Shown: positions 49,638-59,297, counted from the stretch's first letter. The stretch: DNA of 64,000 bases from Paenibacillus phytorum (GCF_013141715.1 NZ_WHOA01000205.1:1-64000), one strand, 5' to 3'. Numbers and translations are program-made. The notes: generated by a model from the letters alone, not told the origin.

Positions 49638-52600
49638 TTAGTTAGTGCCGAGAGTTGCCGAGACTGCATTAGCATCAGCGACTAGGATTTGGACAATGGA
49701 ATCGGCAATCCTGTCATTCTGATCATGGGATGTTACTTGCTTAATAAAATCATCCAAATGTTTTGCAGCTTGTTTCGAGTCTCCTTTGTCCATGAAATGG
49801 CGCACTTGCCTAAGCGTATTAAGCAGCACCTGGCTTTTACCATTTCCGATAGTTCCCGATTGGATGTAATGGTTAACTTCATTCTCCAAGGAGTCAATTG
49901 TAGCGGTTACCGTTACCGTAACGCGATTGCTTACCAGCGTTGACCCTCCGACATTCACCTGAGCCCATACCTCGGCTGTACCGGGATTACTTGCAATGAA
50001 CTTCCCATTCTCTATCGCGATAACGCTTGGATTACTACTGGCATAAACTGGGTTGCGTTTTTCCAAATGAGTAATGGATCGCCCTTGCGGTAGCAGCGCT
50101 TTTATCATCGGTTCCGCACTCTGGTTTCGGATTAAACTGTTGGAAGACAGTGTCAACTCGGCACCTGTTGGCTGAAGGATAAGATTCGGAATGGTAAGCT
50201 TGAGCAATTCTGCTCCTTCCGCTAAGTAGAAGTTTCCGAACGCATCCTGCGAAATCCAATTCCGAATACCAACATTTCGAATCACTTTTTTCACTTTGGT
50301 CTGAGCGTTTATAACGAAAAATTGATTAGCCTGCACCCCATATACATTACCGTCTGTACCTACTTCGAACTGTGCATCTCTCCAAACTGCGCTACTGTAG
50401 TTCCGCGACATCAGCTCCTGGGTATGAATGATTTGCCGAGTAGTTGGATTGAAAATAAACAGGTAACCTTCCGCAGAACCCCAGATCATCCCATCTGGGC
50501 CAACGATCAGTTCCGTAATTCCTTTTTTACCTGGGACCGGTACGATCTCAAATACTTTTTGCTTCGCCTTCACATCCCAAATGAATAATTTCGCCTCTGT
50601 TTCCGTTGGATCTGCGCCAAGACCTCCATAGATGTTGGAGCCTCCATAAATCAAGCCGTCTTTATACGTGACAGCCGTTACGCTTTGCTGATTCACGATA
50701 TTCCAGTAAACTTCTCGCTGGTCCGTTTTTATATCATAAATAGCAAGCGCTCCGCCTAAATATCCGTATTTCGGAACCGTGCCGATCGCTAATTTTCCAT
50801 CATCAATCATGATACCCGCAAGTCCGCGGTCTTGATGCCCCACATCGGAGGCTGTAAATAGCTCTCTTGGATTCGGAGAAACCGGGTCAAGACGATTCCA
50901 TGGTTTAGCGGGATCAAATTCATATACGACCATATTCGTATAATTCACATAGTAGATTTTATCGTTATAATGATAAATTCGGTCCGTCTGCGAGCCTGGC
51001 AGCTTCTGTCCGTCACCCATCGTTTCGTTCGTAAATTCCTGAGTCATCCCTGTAAATGGATTGTAGATCGAATTGCCTCCCGACAAATACCCGCTCGTAT
51101 GAACCATCCCGTCAGCCGATACTTCTACGGTCTGCAGCTCTGTGGGCTCGCCTGCGATCTCGAATAAAATGCTTTTACTTTTGCCAGTTGCCGGATTGTA
51201 CTTGAACAGCTTGCCATATCTGGATACTCCAATAAGCGTATCACCGGGATATTCCGGGTCGTCTAGCTGCGTGAATCCAAAGCCGTTCATATCGCCTTGC
51301 GCGTCCACGCCAAGCATGACATATTGTTTAGAAACCGTATCGTAATACCCCAGCTGGGAATCGGATGTAAAATAGATTTTATTGTCGGAAGGCGCTTTAG
51401 GAGAAACATGCCTGGAAGTTACATTGCCTTCTATCTCATCAAACTGCATGGTATTCAGATCCATAGCAATCGTTAAGCCTGGAGAAAACCTCATAAACAG
51501 TTTATCTCCCGATACCGTCATATCGTAGATGAATTGACTGGACTGGTAACGCTCGGGAAGCGGAATTTCCGTTTTCAACTTCGTATCCCGGTCATATTTG
51601 ATCAAATGAGCATGGGCACCGATTCCATAGTAAGTATCATTACGCTTCTCATCATAGGCGACGGAATAAGAATAGGATTCACCCGTCATAATAGGGCCCA
51701 GATTTGTATTCACTTTGGTGTTGGTATTGAATTCAAAGCCTTCGCTTTTATTGTAGGTCCCGCCAATCAGGGTGCCGTCTGGACCGTTTTTCATATCGAA
51801 CACTTGCGAGCCTGAAACCTTGCTTACAAATTCAACCTTGCTTGCACCTGGCACATATTTAAACAGATTGCTGGGGGTTCCTGCCATGTATACAGTACCG
51901 TCAGGCTGAACACTTAAACCGCGAACGTAGGTACATGAATAATTGGTTCCGTTTACAGTGTCTTCAATTGGAATCGCAGCAATGAGCTTTTCAGATTTCA
52001 CATCAATGACGAGCAGCTTGGCCGGGATTCCCACCATAGTGGAATAAGCAACCGGGTTTCCTGCGGCATCCTTACCGAGAGCAGCCCGATGGGTGTTAAC
52101 GGTATGCACTTGTGATCCGAGATTGGTTAAATTGAATGGAACATTGTCCGAGGGAACTTCTTGCTTAACGGAAAAATACAAATCGTCCACTAACGCTGCT
52201 CCTTTGGTCGCTGAGGTTGTATATACCAATATCCTTGCATAGGCCGCATCGGCTGGTGCAGGCGCTTCGAGATTCACGCTCTTCCATATCAGTGTGGGAG
52301 ATAATGCTGCAAGGGCGGGCTTTGCAATGAATCCTGAAATCGGATTGTCCGTGGCTTTCTTGTAGAATCTTACTGCCGTATAGATGGTACCGCTTACTTG
52401 ATTTGCTTTCATGTCCAGCTTATACGCCTGATTCGGCGTCACCTCGATCAAATCGCTGTAAACAACGATTGCTGCAGTCGTGTTGTCGTCTGTTACCGTG
52501 AGGCTGTAGGCGCCCGATGAGCTTGTTTCGTCGGTTGTCTCTGCTGCAATTCCGGGTTTTGGCGAGTTGTCCGCTCCTCGGTACAAAGTCCATCCGGGAA

Positions 52601-52781
52601 TCATATCGCCTTCTTCCGCCAATTGCTCGAAACCAGGATTGGCAAGCAGGTTCGGCGGAGCTTGCTCGGCATTAACATGCCCGGTCAGTGGTGCCCATCC
52701 GGTGATTGCTAGACAGATCGCCAGAATCGGGCAAAGCACATTCTTCCAAATCCTTGTTCTCCTCTTTATCATCGTACTCAT
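49638..52781 (-). CDS. Large secreted protein: CBM-like domain, beta-propeller, Big_2-type domain, helical tail
   Basis: A 1047-residue exported protein. After the signal peptide (VLCPILAICLAITGWAPLTG, cleavage near VNA-EQ) comes a carbohydrate-binding beta-sandwich at ~44-205 (LLANPGFEQLAEEGDMIPGW to ALVDDLYFSVK). A long region at ~215-850 has repeated blades (VRGLSVQPDGTVYMAGTPSN; MKNGPDGTLIGGTYNKSEGF; LIVGPDGMIWGSAEGYLFIF; FEVGTDGNVYGVQANQFFVI), pointing to one or two propellers as in polysaccharide lyases or sialidases. A Big_2-like domain at ~870-960 (NPVYASSNPSVIAIENGKFI, VTVTVTA) and a C-terminal helical bundle (FIVAR-like) follow. GGAGGTAAGGAC precedes the ATG. As the only secreted protein of locus 2 it probably binds or cleaves the polysaccharide. 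No catalytic residues assigned. Confidence 0.78.
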   Translation of the reverse strand: MSTMIKRRTRIWKNVLCPILAICLAITGWAPLTGHVNAEQAPPNLLANPGFEQLAEEGDMIPGWTLYRGADNSPKPGIAAETTDETSSSGAYSLTVTDDNTTAAIVVYSDLIEVTPNQAYKLDMKANQVSGTIYTAVRFYKKATDNPISGFIAKPALAALSPTLIWKSVNLEAPAPADAAYARILVYTTSATKGAALVDDLYFSVKQEVPSDNVPFNLTNLGSQVHTVNTHRAALGKDAAGNPVAYSTMVGIPAKLLVIDVKSEKLIAAIPIEDTVNGTNYSCTYVRGLSVQPDGTVYMAGTPSNLFKYVPGASKVEFVSKVSGSQVFDMKNGPDGTLIGGTYNKSEGFEFNTNTKVNTNLGPIMTGESYSYSVAYDEKRNDTYYGIGAHAHLIKYDRDTKLKTEIPLPERYQSSQFIYDMTVSGDKLFMRFSPGLTIAMDLNTMQFDEIEGNVTSRHVSPKAPSDNKIYFTSDSQLGYYDTVSKQYVMLGVDAQGDMNGFGFTQLDDPEYPGDTLIGVSRYGKLFKYNPATGKSKSILFEIAGEPTELQTVEVSADGMVHTSGYLSGGNSIYNPFTGMTQEFTNETMGDGQKLPGSQTDRIYHYNDKIYYVNYTNMVVYEFDPAKPWNRLDPVSPNPRELFTASDVGHQDRGLAGIMIDDGKLAIGTVPKYGYLGGALAIYDIKTDQREVYWNIVNQQSVTAVTYKDGLIYGGSNIYGGLGADPTETEAKLFIWDVKAKQKVFEIVPVPGKKGITELIVGPDGMIWGSAEGYLFIFNPTTRQIIHTQELMSRNYSSAVWRDAQFEVGTDGNVYGVQANQFFVINAQTKVKKVIRNVGIRNWISQDAFGNFYLAEGAELLKLTIPNLILQPTGAELTLSSNSLIRNQSAEPMIKALLPQGRSITHLEKRNPVYASSNPSVIAIENGKFIASNPGTAEVWAQVNVGGSTLVSNRVTVTVTATIDSLENEVNHYIQSGTIGNGKSQVLLNTLRQVRHFMDKGDSKQAAKHLDDFIKQVTSHDQNDRIADSIVQILVADANAVSATLGTN

Positions 52782-52827
52782 GTCCTTACCTCCAACGTTT
52801 ATTAGTTAATCCGGTTGGTTACCGGTA

Positions 52828-53715
52828 TCACCCTTTAATGGAGCCGAGCAGCATACCTTTGACAAAGTACTTTTGCAGGAACGGATAAATGATAAGAATC
52901 GGCAGTGTAGCTACTACGACGGTAGCCATCTTGATCGTCTCAGGCGGCAACACTTGCAGATCTTGAACATTGAGGCCCAACTCCTGGCTGACGCTTGGTG
53001 TCACGATCATGTTGCGCAGAACAACCTGTATCGGCATTAGCGATGGATCCGTTACATACATGATCCCTCCGAAGTAAGCATTCCAGTGATTGACGCCATA
53101 AAATAATCCTAATGTAGCGACTATGGGCATCGATAATGGAAGAACGATCCTCCCTAATACCTGGAGGTCAGAGCAGCCGTCGACTTTAGCCGCTTCCTCC
53201 ACTTCGGCTGGCAAATTCTCGAAGTACGACTTCATGATCAGCATGTTAAAAGAAGAAACAAGACCGGGGATGATCAACGCCCAAATGGAGTTTAACAATC
53301 CTGTAGCACTAACGACGAGGTATAGAGGAATCAACCCTCCCGAGAATAACATCGTGAACACAATACTCACCAGTACCGCATTGCGGCCGGGTAAATATTT
53401 TTTGGACAAGGGGTAAGCAAGCAATGAGGTGATCAGCAGATTACAGAACGTTCCTAACGTGGTTACCATGATCGTAATTTTCAGGGCATCGGGAATCCGG
53501 TTGCTTTTGAAAATATAGTAGTAAGCATCGAATGTGACATGCTGTGGCCATAAGACGAATCCGCCGTTACGAAGCACTTCTGCAATAGGGGTGACGGACA
53601 TTACGGCTACATAGTACAGCGGGAACAAAGTCGCGAATCCAAAAATAACCAGGCTCGTATACAGGACTGTGTCTATGATCCGGTCCGTTTTATTTTTCTT
53701 CAGAATAAAGGACAT
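52828..53715 (-). CDS. Sugar ABC transporter permease, LplC/YtcP type
   Basis: A 295-residue permease with six hydrophobic helices. TSLVIFGFATLFPLYYVAVM starts it, the EAA loop is EVEEAAKVDGCSDLQVLGRI then VLPLSMP, and the protein ends TLPILIIYPFLQKYFVKGML then LGSIKG as in the LplC group. AAAGGAGG lies 7 bases before the ATG. Works with the preceding LplB-type permease and the binding protein at 57381-58970; an ATPase must come from elsewhere. Confidence 0.9.
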   Translation of the reverse strand: MSFILKKNKTDRIIDTVLYTSLVIFGFATLFPLYYVAVMSVTPIAEVLRNGGFVLWPQHVTFDAYYYIFKSNRIPDALKITIMVTTLGTFCNLLITSLLAYPLSKKYLPGRNAVLVSIVFTMLFSGGLIPLYLVVSATGLLNSIWALIIPGLVSSFNMLIMKSYFENLPAEVEEAAKVDGCSDLQVLGRIVLPLSMPIVATLGLFYGVNHWNAYFGGIMYVTDPSLMPIQVVLRNMIVTPSVSQELGLNVQDLQVLPPETIKMATVVVATLPILIIYPFLQKYFVKGMLLGSIKG

Positions 53716-53737
53716 CCGTTATCCTCCTTTTTTTCAG

Positions 53738-54703
53738 CTACCAAATTCCGGATCCGCCGAATTTCTTAGCGAGTTTATTAGCAACAATCACCAGAATGAA
53801 TCCGACGAAGGATTTAAATAATCCAACCGTAGACGCGGTACTGAAATCCAAATTCTCAATACCCCTCCGGAATACCCAAGTATCGATAATGTCGCCTACT
53901 TCATATACGCGTGCGTTCAAGAAAATGTAGGTTTGCTCGAAGCCGGCATCCAGAATATGCCCGATCCTTAGGATGATTAACATGAGGAACACGTCTCTGA
54001 TTCCAGGCAGGGTAATATGCCACAGTTGACTCCAACGCCCCGCACCGTCCACGACCGCCGCCTCGTATAACTCTTGGTTGATGGTGGCTAGAACAGCCAA
54101 ATAGATGATGGCTCCGAAGCCTGTGTTCTTCCATATGTCCGTTAATAACAGAATCGGTCTGAACCATTCTTTTTCGGTCAGCAGGTTAATGGATAACCCC
54201 CAATGTTCGTTTACCCAAGAGGAGATAAGTCCGGAATCAGGTGCCAGAAATGAGAACGTCAAACCGTAAACGATGATCCAGGAAAGAAAATAGGGCCCGT
54301 ATGTCACCGTTTGGATGATCCGCTTAAACCATCTAACCCGGATTTCATTTAGGATCAGTGCAAGAAGGAGATCCGGAAGCATATTGAACAAAATTCGGTA
54401 TACACTCAGCACGAGCGTGTTTTTCAGTAATAACGGAAAGTCTGGGGAACTGAAGACTTCCCGGAAATTCTGCAGTCCGATCCAAGGGCTTTTCCATATG
54501 CCTTGCATCATGTTGTAATCTTTAAAGGAAATGATAAGTCCGAGCATAGGAATGTAATGATAAATCAGGTAATAGATTAAGCCAGGGATCATCATCATGT
54601 ACAGCCAATGATATCGCATGCATGCATGTTTGATACTAAGTGCAACTGACTTGCGTTTTTTCGTGACCGTTAGTGCGTCATCGGCAAGATGTACATTCCT
54701 CAT
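53738..54703 (-). CDS. Sugar ABC transporter permease, LplB/YteP type
   Basis: A 321-residue permease: YHWLYMMMIPGLIYYLIYHY and IPMLGLIISFKDYNMMQGIW form the typical LplB N-terminus, the EAA loop is ELYEAAVVDGAGRWSQLWHI then TLPGIRD, and ILVIVANKLAKKFGGSGIW ends it. GGAGGGA lies 6 bases before the ATG, 20 bp after the dehydrogenase stop. Part of the locus 2 operon. Confidence 0.9.
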   Translation of the reverse strand: MRNVHLADDALTVTKKRKSVALSIKHACMRYHWLYMMMIPGLIYYLIYHYIPMLGLIISFKDYNMMQGIWKSPWIGLQNFREVFSSPDFPLLLKNTLVLSVYRILFNMLPDLLLALILNEIRVRWFKRIIQTVTYGPYFLSWIIVYGLTFSFLAPDSGLISSWVNEHWGLSINLLTEKEWFRPILLLTDIWKNTGFGAIIYLAVLATINQELYEAAVVDGAGRWSQLWHITLPGIRDVFLMLIILRIGHILDAGFEQTYIFLNARVYEVGDIIDTWVFRRGIENLDFSTASTVGLFKSFVGFILVIVANKLAKKFGGSGIW

Positions 54704-54723
54704 CGGAAGTCCCTCCGTTCCCG

Positions 54724-55722
54724 TTAATACTTAATCACTGCTCCAAGTAAGCTTCCAGGGTCATGTTTGTACTGCTCGTATACTTGCCAAGCATCGGGTA
54801 AAGCAACCTGATTAGTAATCAGCCCACTGATTTCGATTCTCTGCTCAGCCAAAAGCCGAATGTATTCCCGTAAATTTCGTTCTTCCGTCCAGCGGACATA
54901 GCCTATCGGATAGTCGCAGCCGTCATGTTCATAGGCCTCATCGTACCTACCGGGACCTCCGGCGCGGGATATGAGCACCTGAGCTTCTTTGAGGAACATT
55001 TTGCTTCGCGTGAATTCCATGTACATGTCACCGACGATGACGATCTTTCCTCGATCGCGTATCCAATCAAAACTTTCATCGAGGAGGTCCATTTGTTTAC
55101 CGCCGGCGCAATGTATAACTGTGTCTACCCCACTGTTACTTGAAATCTCTTGTATCTTGCTCTTGATTTCCTCCATACTGCTGCAGATATCGATGTTCCG
55201 TATGCTAGATAACGCGTCTCTTCGCTTTTCCAAAATATCGAACGCAATCACCCTGGCACATGCTGCATGGGCAATTCGTGCTATAATTTGCCCCAGAATG
55301 CCTAACCCCACGATGACGACGGATTCACCAAACTTTATATTCGCTTGCCTAAGCGCATGAATGGCGATCGCACCAAGCCCTACCGTAGATGCATCCATCA
55401 AAGGAACATGTGCGGGGACGGGGACGACTAAATGCTTTGGAACAAGCAAATATTCCGCATGCTTCACATAGGGACCCCCATAGCAAGCAACAGGCTGATT
55501 AAGCTCAATGCCCACAACGCCCTCTCCAGTACTAATGGCGATTCCAGCAGCGCTGTAACCCAATGGAGATGGATTTTCCGGCATCCGCTTTAATGCAGTA
55601 AGTTCTGTACCCGGACTAATCGTTGAATAAAGTGATTTAACTAGAACGAAATTACTTTTCACTTGCGGCAGAGGCTCATCGGCCACTTTGACATTTCCTC
55701 TATGATTGATAATTGCCTTCAC
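54724..55722 (-). CDS. MDR-superfamily dehydrogenase (alcohol dehydrogenase-like), zinc-site lacking
   Basis: A 332-residue medium-chain dehydrogenase/reductase. The N-terminal GroES-like domain carries LYSTISPGTELTALKRMPEN where Zn-dependent members have a cysteine ligand, and the structural-zinc cysteine lobe is absent. The Rossmann motif is VVIVGLGILGQIIARIAHAA (GxGxxG), followed by AFDILEKRRDAL. The ISPGTEL segment occurs in MDR proteins acting on sugars or inositols in Paenibacillus-type loci, so it may oxidise or reduce the imported sugar; substrate unknown. The GTG at 55720-55722 follows GGGGAGAG by 9 bases; an upstream TTG abuts that site. It has its own strong, operator-flanked promoter at 55778-55807. 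Confidence 0.8.
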   Translation of the reverse strand: MKAIINHRGNVKVADEPLPQVKSNFVLVKSLYSTISPGTELTALKRMPENPSPLGYSAAGIAISTGEGVVGIELNQPVACYGGPYVKHAEYLLVPKHLVVPVPAHVPLMDASTVGLGAIAIHALRQANIKFGESVVIVGLGILGQIIARIAHAACARVIAFDILEKRRDALSSIRNIDICSSMEEIKSKIQEISSNSGVDTVIHCAGGKQMDLLDESFDWIRDRGKIVIVGDMYMEFTRSKMFLKEAQVLISRAGGPGRYDEAYEHDGCDYPIGYVRWTEERNLREYIRLLAEQRIEISGLITNQVALPDAWQVYEQYKHDPGSLLGAVIKY

Positions 55723-55758
55723 AGTAACCAACTCTCCCCGCTCACGTTTTTCAAATGC

Positions 55759-55840
55759 ATATCTAATTTATATCTAAATTATAAGTATCCAGTATTTTAC
55801 TTGTCAACAACTTTTATTCGAAAAATTAATTTATATCTAA
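55759..55840 (-). promoter_or_regulatory. Dehydrogenase promoter flanked by 14-bp direct repeats (GntR-type operators)
   Basis: On the minus strand a perfect TTGACA (55802-55807), 18-bp spacer and perfect TATAAT (55778-55783). Plus-strand TAATTTATATCTAA occurs identically at 55764-55777 and 55827-55840, 63 bp apart (six helical turns), one over the start site and one upstream of the -35. At the first site ATCTAA is itself repeated every 11 bp. Confidence 0.7.
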
Positions 55841-55923
55841 TATACAAATAATGAGTTTATGTAATGAAAAAAGGTCCTTTTTTTGAAAGGACCGGGCGGG
55901 TATTCATTCACTTTTCGGGTTAT

Positions 55924-57318
55924 TCACTCTGCTTGATCAGTGTTCAGCCCAGTAACAATATTTGTGGAGGTCACTTTCACATCCTGAAGTTTGGACCAAT
56001 ACAGCTTAGCTTGCCGCAGCACGTGAGACAGCTGGACGGAATCCAACTTCAATTCGCTCAGTCGTTTAAAGGTAGGCACGATCTCCCGATAGATGTTATA
56101 CCGGGAAGGTCTTGTGATGCTCTCCTCGCCCTTCCACTCTGCTGCATTCTTATCCACCGGGATACTTAAGGTGTGTTTCCGCATGATCAGTTGGGCCTGA
56201 GGCGATTGTAGAAACTCAACGACTTTGCGCGCGGCTTCTTTTACCTTCGATTTTCTGCTTATCGCCAGCCCAATGATGACCAGCATGGTTTTAGACTCTT
56301 TCAGGTATGGCAATGGGGCAATATCGTAAGAAAATGATGCCCCCTTGATTTTGTTGAGACCAAAATAGCTGGTCATAATCATAGATACCTTCCCGTTCAA
56401 GAACAGCTCTTCCGCGTCTGCTTCGCTGGCTGAAAGCATGGTCGGAAACACATTGGGCATGTATATAATGTCACGGCACGTCTCCAGACTTTCCATCAGC
56501 TTTGCTTCGTCGATTTCATAGTGTCCATGCTGGTTTCGTTCGAAAGCGATACCGCTCTGAAACAGGAAGATCGGCCATCGGTTTTGGGAAAGCAAGTGGA
56601 AATAGAATCCGAATCTTTCATTCTCAATAGCCAATTCCTTGGCATGAGCAAGAAGATCGGTCCATGTCCATCCACTGTACGGTTCCGATACATTGATTTC
56701 GGCAAAATGTTCCCGATTGTAACACAAAATGACCGGCGAGTATGAAAAGGGCTGGACCAGAAGCTCCCCTTGGTGCATAAACGGCTCAGATAGAAATGGG
56801 TACAGCGAAGGATTGAGCTCGTATGGTTCCAACAGGTTATAAGTCTCATTGTCTACAAACTCCATGAAGCTCCGGTCATTCATGCTGAAAACATCCAAAA
56901 GATCGGCATCCAAATATTCCTTTATGGAGTTATGGAAATTTTGTGAGGGAATTTCGACGGGCTGTACCTGTATGTGTGGATAAAGCCCGTGAAATTCGGA
57001 AATCATTTCCGCCAAAGCCGTCTCATAATTGGTACTCGGATGATAACCAAAGCGAACCAACGTTTTATTCTCGTCAGCGACGGCGGTAACGCGATTGCCG
57101 ACCTTCGGTATTTTTTCGATTAACCCTTCCTCGACCAACATATCCAGAGCTTTGCGCACCGATTTATTGCTAAGGTGAAATTGTCTCGTTAAATCTAATT
57201 CCGAGGGCAAAAATTCATCTACCGCTCGCTTGCCTGAAATAATTTCCTCCCGCAAAATACTGGCCATTTCCTCCAATCTGATTCGGAATGTTTTTCTGCT
57301 TACTTTTTCATCCATCAT
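55924..57318 (-). CDS. GntR-family regulator fused to a solute-binding-protein-like domain
   Basis: A ~464-residue cytoplasmic regulator. The N-terminal GntR winged helix is at ~5-75: RIRLEEMASILREEIISGKR, FLPSELDLTRQFHLSNKSVR, KALDMLVEEGLIEKIPKVGN. The rest is a type 1 extracellular-binding-protein fold with no signal peptide: TNYETALAEMISEFHGLYPH, VILCYNREHFAEINVSEPYS, GWTWTDLLAHAKELAIENER, EELFLNGKVSMIMTSYF and ARKVVEFLQSPQAQLIMRKH. Binding-protein domains as intracellular effector domains on GntR proteins occur in Bacillales sugar loci. The ATG at 57316-57318 is favoured by spacing from GAGGTG. It lies inside the operon it probably controls; ATCTAA repeats mark its likely sites. A related half-site lies near 57349-57361 before its own gene. 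Confidence 0.85.
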   Translation of the reverse strand: MMDEKVSRKTFRIRLEEMASILREEIISGKRAVDEFLPSELDLTRQFHLSNKSVRKALDMLVEEGLIEKIPKVGNRVTAVADENKTLVRFGYHPSTNYETALAEMISEFHGLYPHIQVQPVEIPSQNFHNSIKEYLDADLLDVFSMNDRSFMEFVDNETYNLLEPYELNPSLYPFLSEPFMHQGELLVQPFSYSPVILCYNREHFAEINVSEPYSGWTWTDLLAHAKELAIENERFGFYFHLLSQNRWPIFLFQSGIAFERNQHGHYEIDEAKLMESLETCRDIIYMPNVFPTMLSASEADAEELFLNGKVSMIMTSYFGLNKIKGASFSYDIAPLPYLKESKTMLVIIGLAISRKSKVKEAARKVVEFLQSPQAQLIMRKHTLSIPVDKNAAEWKGEESITRPSRYNIYREIVPTFKRLSELKLDSVQLSHVLRQAKLYWSKLQDVKVTSTNIVTGLNTDQAE

Positions 57319-57380
57319 GACAACCATTCACCTCAAAAAACTGCTTAGTTTACATCCGTATACAAAAATATGATTTCCTA

Positions 57381-58970
57381 TTACGGATTGGCCGAAACGT
57401 ACGTATACGGTTTGCCTAGCGCATCCGATACTTGCTTGGCGTAATTCTCAAATATTTCTTTTCCATGATACTTGTTTATTAATTCCTCACGATATTTCGG
57501 CCAATTAGAGGCATCCTTCTCCTCAAACAAGATCTTGGCGTGGTAAGCGTTCATTTTGGCCCGGAATGCCGCTAAATCAAATCCTTGCGGTGGCGTTAAA
57601 CTCGTTCCCGGAGAAGGGATATATTTATAAGTTCTTACTTTGTCCACGATTTTTCGATCACGGTCGGTTTCGTTCGGATTGATGACGTCCAGTTTCATAA
57701 CGAAGGGTTCATCAGGCGTAAAGGCACCATAAATTTTCAGGAAATTCCCATTATCAATGATATCTTTCTTGTAGGCGTCAGAAATCAGGGTAATTTTGCT
57801 TCCTTCTTTCTTATAGTGTACACCTTCCTGCCCATACTTCGATAGTAGGAAACCTTCCTCTCCAAAGAGCCAATCCATGATTTGTGCTGACCTTTGAATA
57901 TTCTCCTCCGGTGCTTTGGCGCTGAACAGGAAAGGGATGCCTGGTACCGCTTCTGAACTTACCCCGGCATTAGCCCATGGATGAAACGGCTGCCAATCGG
58001 CTGTCTTCACTCCCGTAACATCGATGGTTTTCTTTTGAACACTGTTGGGACTGTTATCGAAGGCGATATCCCGATTGGCAGACCAAATGATCCCAACCTT
58101 ACCTTGGGCCGCCTTTTCAATGTTTTGTCCGGTTTTGTTCAAATACCAGTCCGGATCCACCACTTTCATCGCCAGCAATTTCTTCGTATCCTCAAGAATG
58201 TTCTGGACCTTCATATCGCTTGCTGAATCAATGAATTTATCACCCTCAAGCACAAATCCAGCAGGTCGGCCATACTCATACCAGGCAGGGAAATCTCGCA
58301 CGAAGTTGGCGCCATTCCCGGCAGCCGAGAGACCATATGTATCGTTCTTACCGTTACCATCCGGATCATTAGATGTAAAAGCCTTCATCACTTCAATCAT
58401 TTGATTATAGTTTTCAGGTACCTTCAAATTTAACTTATCCAACCAGTCTTTACGAATATAATAGGAAGCGTATTGCGTCCTGGCAAATGGAACCGGAGCC
58501 CTAGCGAATGCGCCATGAACTTGGTACTGCTTCAATTCCGTTGGATTCGTCCAATATTTGAAATAGTTGGGCATCACTTGCGGATTCACATATTTACTCA
58601 TATCCGCTGCAACTTTATCTAGCACATATTGATTTGACTCTCTGCCGCCCATAAAAAACATATCCGGTGACTGACTGGAAGTAATCAACAAATTGACCTT
58701 GCTCTGATAATCCGTAGTGAAATTCATATGTTGGAGCTTCAGCTCTACATTAAATTTCTGCTCGATCGTTTTTTTCACGAAGTCTTTATCTACCGAAGGC
58801 AACTGCGCGTTGCTATCAGCAACGATAAACCAACTCAATGTGAGTTTCTTGCTAGACGGTGCAGCCGTCCCGGTCTCCACCGGTTTTGTTGATGATTTGT
58901 CGTCAGAACATCCGCTAAGAAGGAGTGTAACTGCAAGAGAGCCCAATAAAGCTTTCTTAATACTGATCAA
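57381..58970 (-). CDS. Sugar-binding lipoprotein, LplA type (locus 2)
   Basis: A 529-residue extracellular binding lipoprotein. Signal peptide KKALLGSLAVTLLLSGC gives the lipobox LSGC. The mature part shows FVKKTIEQKFNVELKLQHMN, SQSPDMFFMGGRESNQYVLD, YYIRKDWLDKLNLKVPENYN, the DPDGNGKNDTYGLSAAGNG calcium-loop-like segment and QIMDWLFGEEGFLLSKYGQE, all typical of long LplA/YtcQ proteins. The start is TTG, 9 bases after AAGGGGA. First gene of locus 2 (binding protein, GntR, dehydrogenase, two permeases, secreted protein, epimerase). Its promoter carries an ATCTAA double site, implying control by the GntR fusion. Confidence 0.9.
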   Translation of the reverse strand: MISIKKALLGSLAVTLLLSGCSDDKSSTKPVETGTAAPSSKKLTLSWFIVADSNAQLPSVDKDFVKKTIEQKFNVELKLQHMNFTTDYQSKVNLLITSSQSPDMFFMGGRESNQYVLDKVAADMSKYVNPQVMPNYFKYWTNPTELKQYQVHGAFARAPVPFARTQYASYYIRKDWLDKLNLKVPENYNQMIEVMKAFTSNDPDGNGKNDTYGLSAAGNGANFVRDFPAWYEYGRPAGFVLEGDKFIDSASDMKVQNILEDTKKLLAMKVVDPDWYLNKTGQNIEKAAQGKVGIIWSANRDIAFDNSPNSVQKKTIDVTGVKTADWQPFHPWANAGVSSEAVPGIPFLFSAKAPEENIQRSAQIMDWLFGEEGFLLSKYGQEGVHYKKEGSKITLISDAYKKDIIDNGNFLKIYGAFTPDEPFVMKLDVINPNETDRDRKIVDKVRTYKYIPSPGTSLTPPQGFDLAAFRAKMNAYHAKILFEEKDASNWPKYREELINKYHGKEIFENYAKQVSDALGKPYTYVSANP

Positions 58971-58995
58971 ATCCGATCATCCCCTTGTTATAATG

Positions 58996-59045
58996 TACAT
59001 CTAACTTACATCTATATGTTATACGCCCTTATGTATCGGTGTCAA
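58996..59045 (-). promoter_or_regulatory. Promoter of sugar locus 2 with GntR-type operator
   Basis: On the minus strand TTGACA (59040-59045), 16-bp spacer, TATAAC (59018-59023). Directly downstream at 58997-59015 lies plus-strand ACATCTAACTTACATCTAT, matching the site ATATCTAATTTATATCTAA of the dehydrogenase promoter at 15 of 19 positions. Its place over the start site fits repression. Confidence 0.65.
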
Positions 59046-59088
59046 TACAAATAATTAATTTCCTCTAGTGTATTTATAGAAACATAAA

Positions 59089-59116
59089 GAGGAGCTGCCA
59101 TGTGGCTAGCTCCCTC
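59089..59116 (-). terminator. Hairpin between the PH-domain gene and locus 2
   Basis: GAGGAGCTGCC, 4-base loop, GGCTAGCTCCCTC with mismatches; CTCTTTATG follows on the minus strand. The rest of 59117-59297 shows no feature. Confidence 0.5.
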
Positions 59117-59297
59117 ATTCGCTTTACTTTACTTCATAGAAGTCACCCAATCAACATTCGACACAAATATACAAGCATAAGTTTCAGGCAAGGCATAACT
59201 TATGCCGAATCATAGCAGCAAGCTTGGCAATTTGTTCATTCGGTAGGGCGCCCGATGCTCACCACACTTGATTATTATACTGGAAAATATTTCACAT

